The translations under genes were made by a program, and so were the position numbers. A stretch of DNA of 5,788 nucleotides, from positions 1 through 5,788 of the forward strand of contig WSMU01000037.1 in NCBI GenBank assembly GCA_013316395.1, written 5' to 3'. Shown here in pieces: positions 5,785-5,788 of the stretch (positions within the stretch are counted from its first letter, which is position 1; each line of letters begins with the position of its first letter). The notes below the pieces were generated by a model. That model made no database searches and was not told the origin of the DNA. It worked only from the letters and a program-made list of their open reading frames with translations. This DNA is from Alphaproteobacteria bacterium. GTDB lineage: Bacteria > Pseudomonadota > Alphaproteobacteria > Rs-D84.

Positions 5785-5788
5785 TATT

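Overview
The window looks like a chromosomal segment of a Gram-negative bacterium, possibly an uncultured, host- or gut-associated alphaproteobacterium. A two-gene type IVb pilus outer-membrane module shows it is Gram-negative. The alphaproteobacterial assignment is a weak inference from protein style and needs marker genes outside the window.

Layout, left to right. (1) A short + strand unit: promoter, rpsT (ribosomal protein S20, GTG start) and two stacked intrinsic terminators at 376-437. (2) Convergent to it, on the - strand, is a gene of at least 766 codons (443-2743) for a very cysteine-rich, repetitive, probably secreted or surface protein. It has two duplicated N-terminal units resembling thrombospondin type-1 repeats, a middle of CPAGY/GYY modules like ephrin-receptor/GCC2-GCC3 Cys-rich repeats, and a Cys-poor tail with a repeated VNxGG motif. 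(3) Its upstream region (2744-3022) holds an in-frame signal-peptide-like stretch with no ATG, GTG or TTG start, and a strong sigma-70-type promoter at 2982-3010. (4) A clean intrinsic terminator (3023-3051) ends the next - strand unit. (5) That unit is a two-gene operon: a periplasmic protein with a C-terminal TcpQ domain (4729-5685), followed 27 nt later by a lipoprotein secretin of the PilN/BfpB/TcpC type (3073-4701). A TTGACA box lies at the right edge of the window.

How the genes may work together: the TcpQ-like protein and the secretin should form or stabilise the outer-membrane pore of a type IVb pilus or related secretion machine. The Cys-rich protein has its own promoter but lies directly downstream in the same orientation, so it is a candidate surface adhesin or secreted substrate, by analogy with TcpF or CofJ. 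That link rests on position only. rpsT is an unrelated housekeeping neighbour.

The points most worth a second look are the Cys-rich protein's eukaryote-like, apparently rearranged Trp/Arg ladder repeats, and its missing start codon in front of a good signal peptide.
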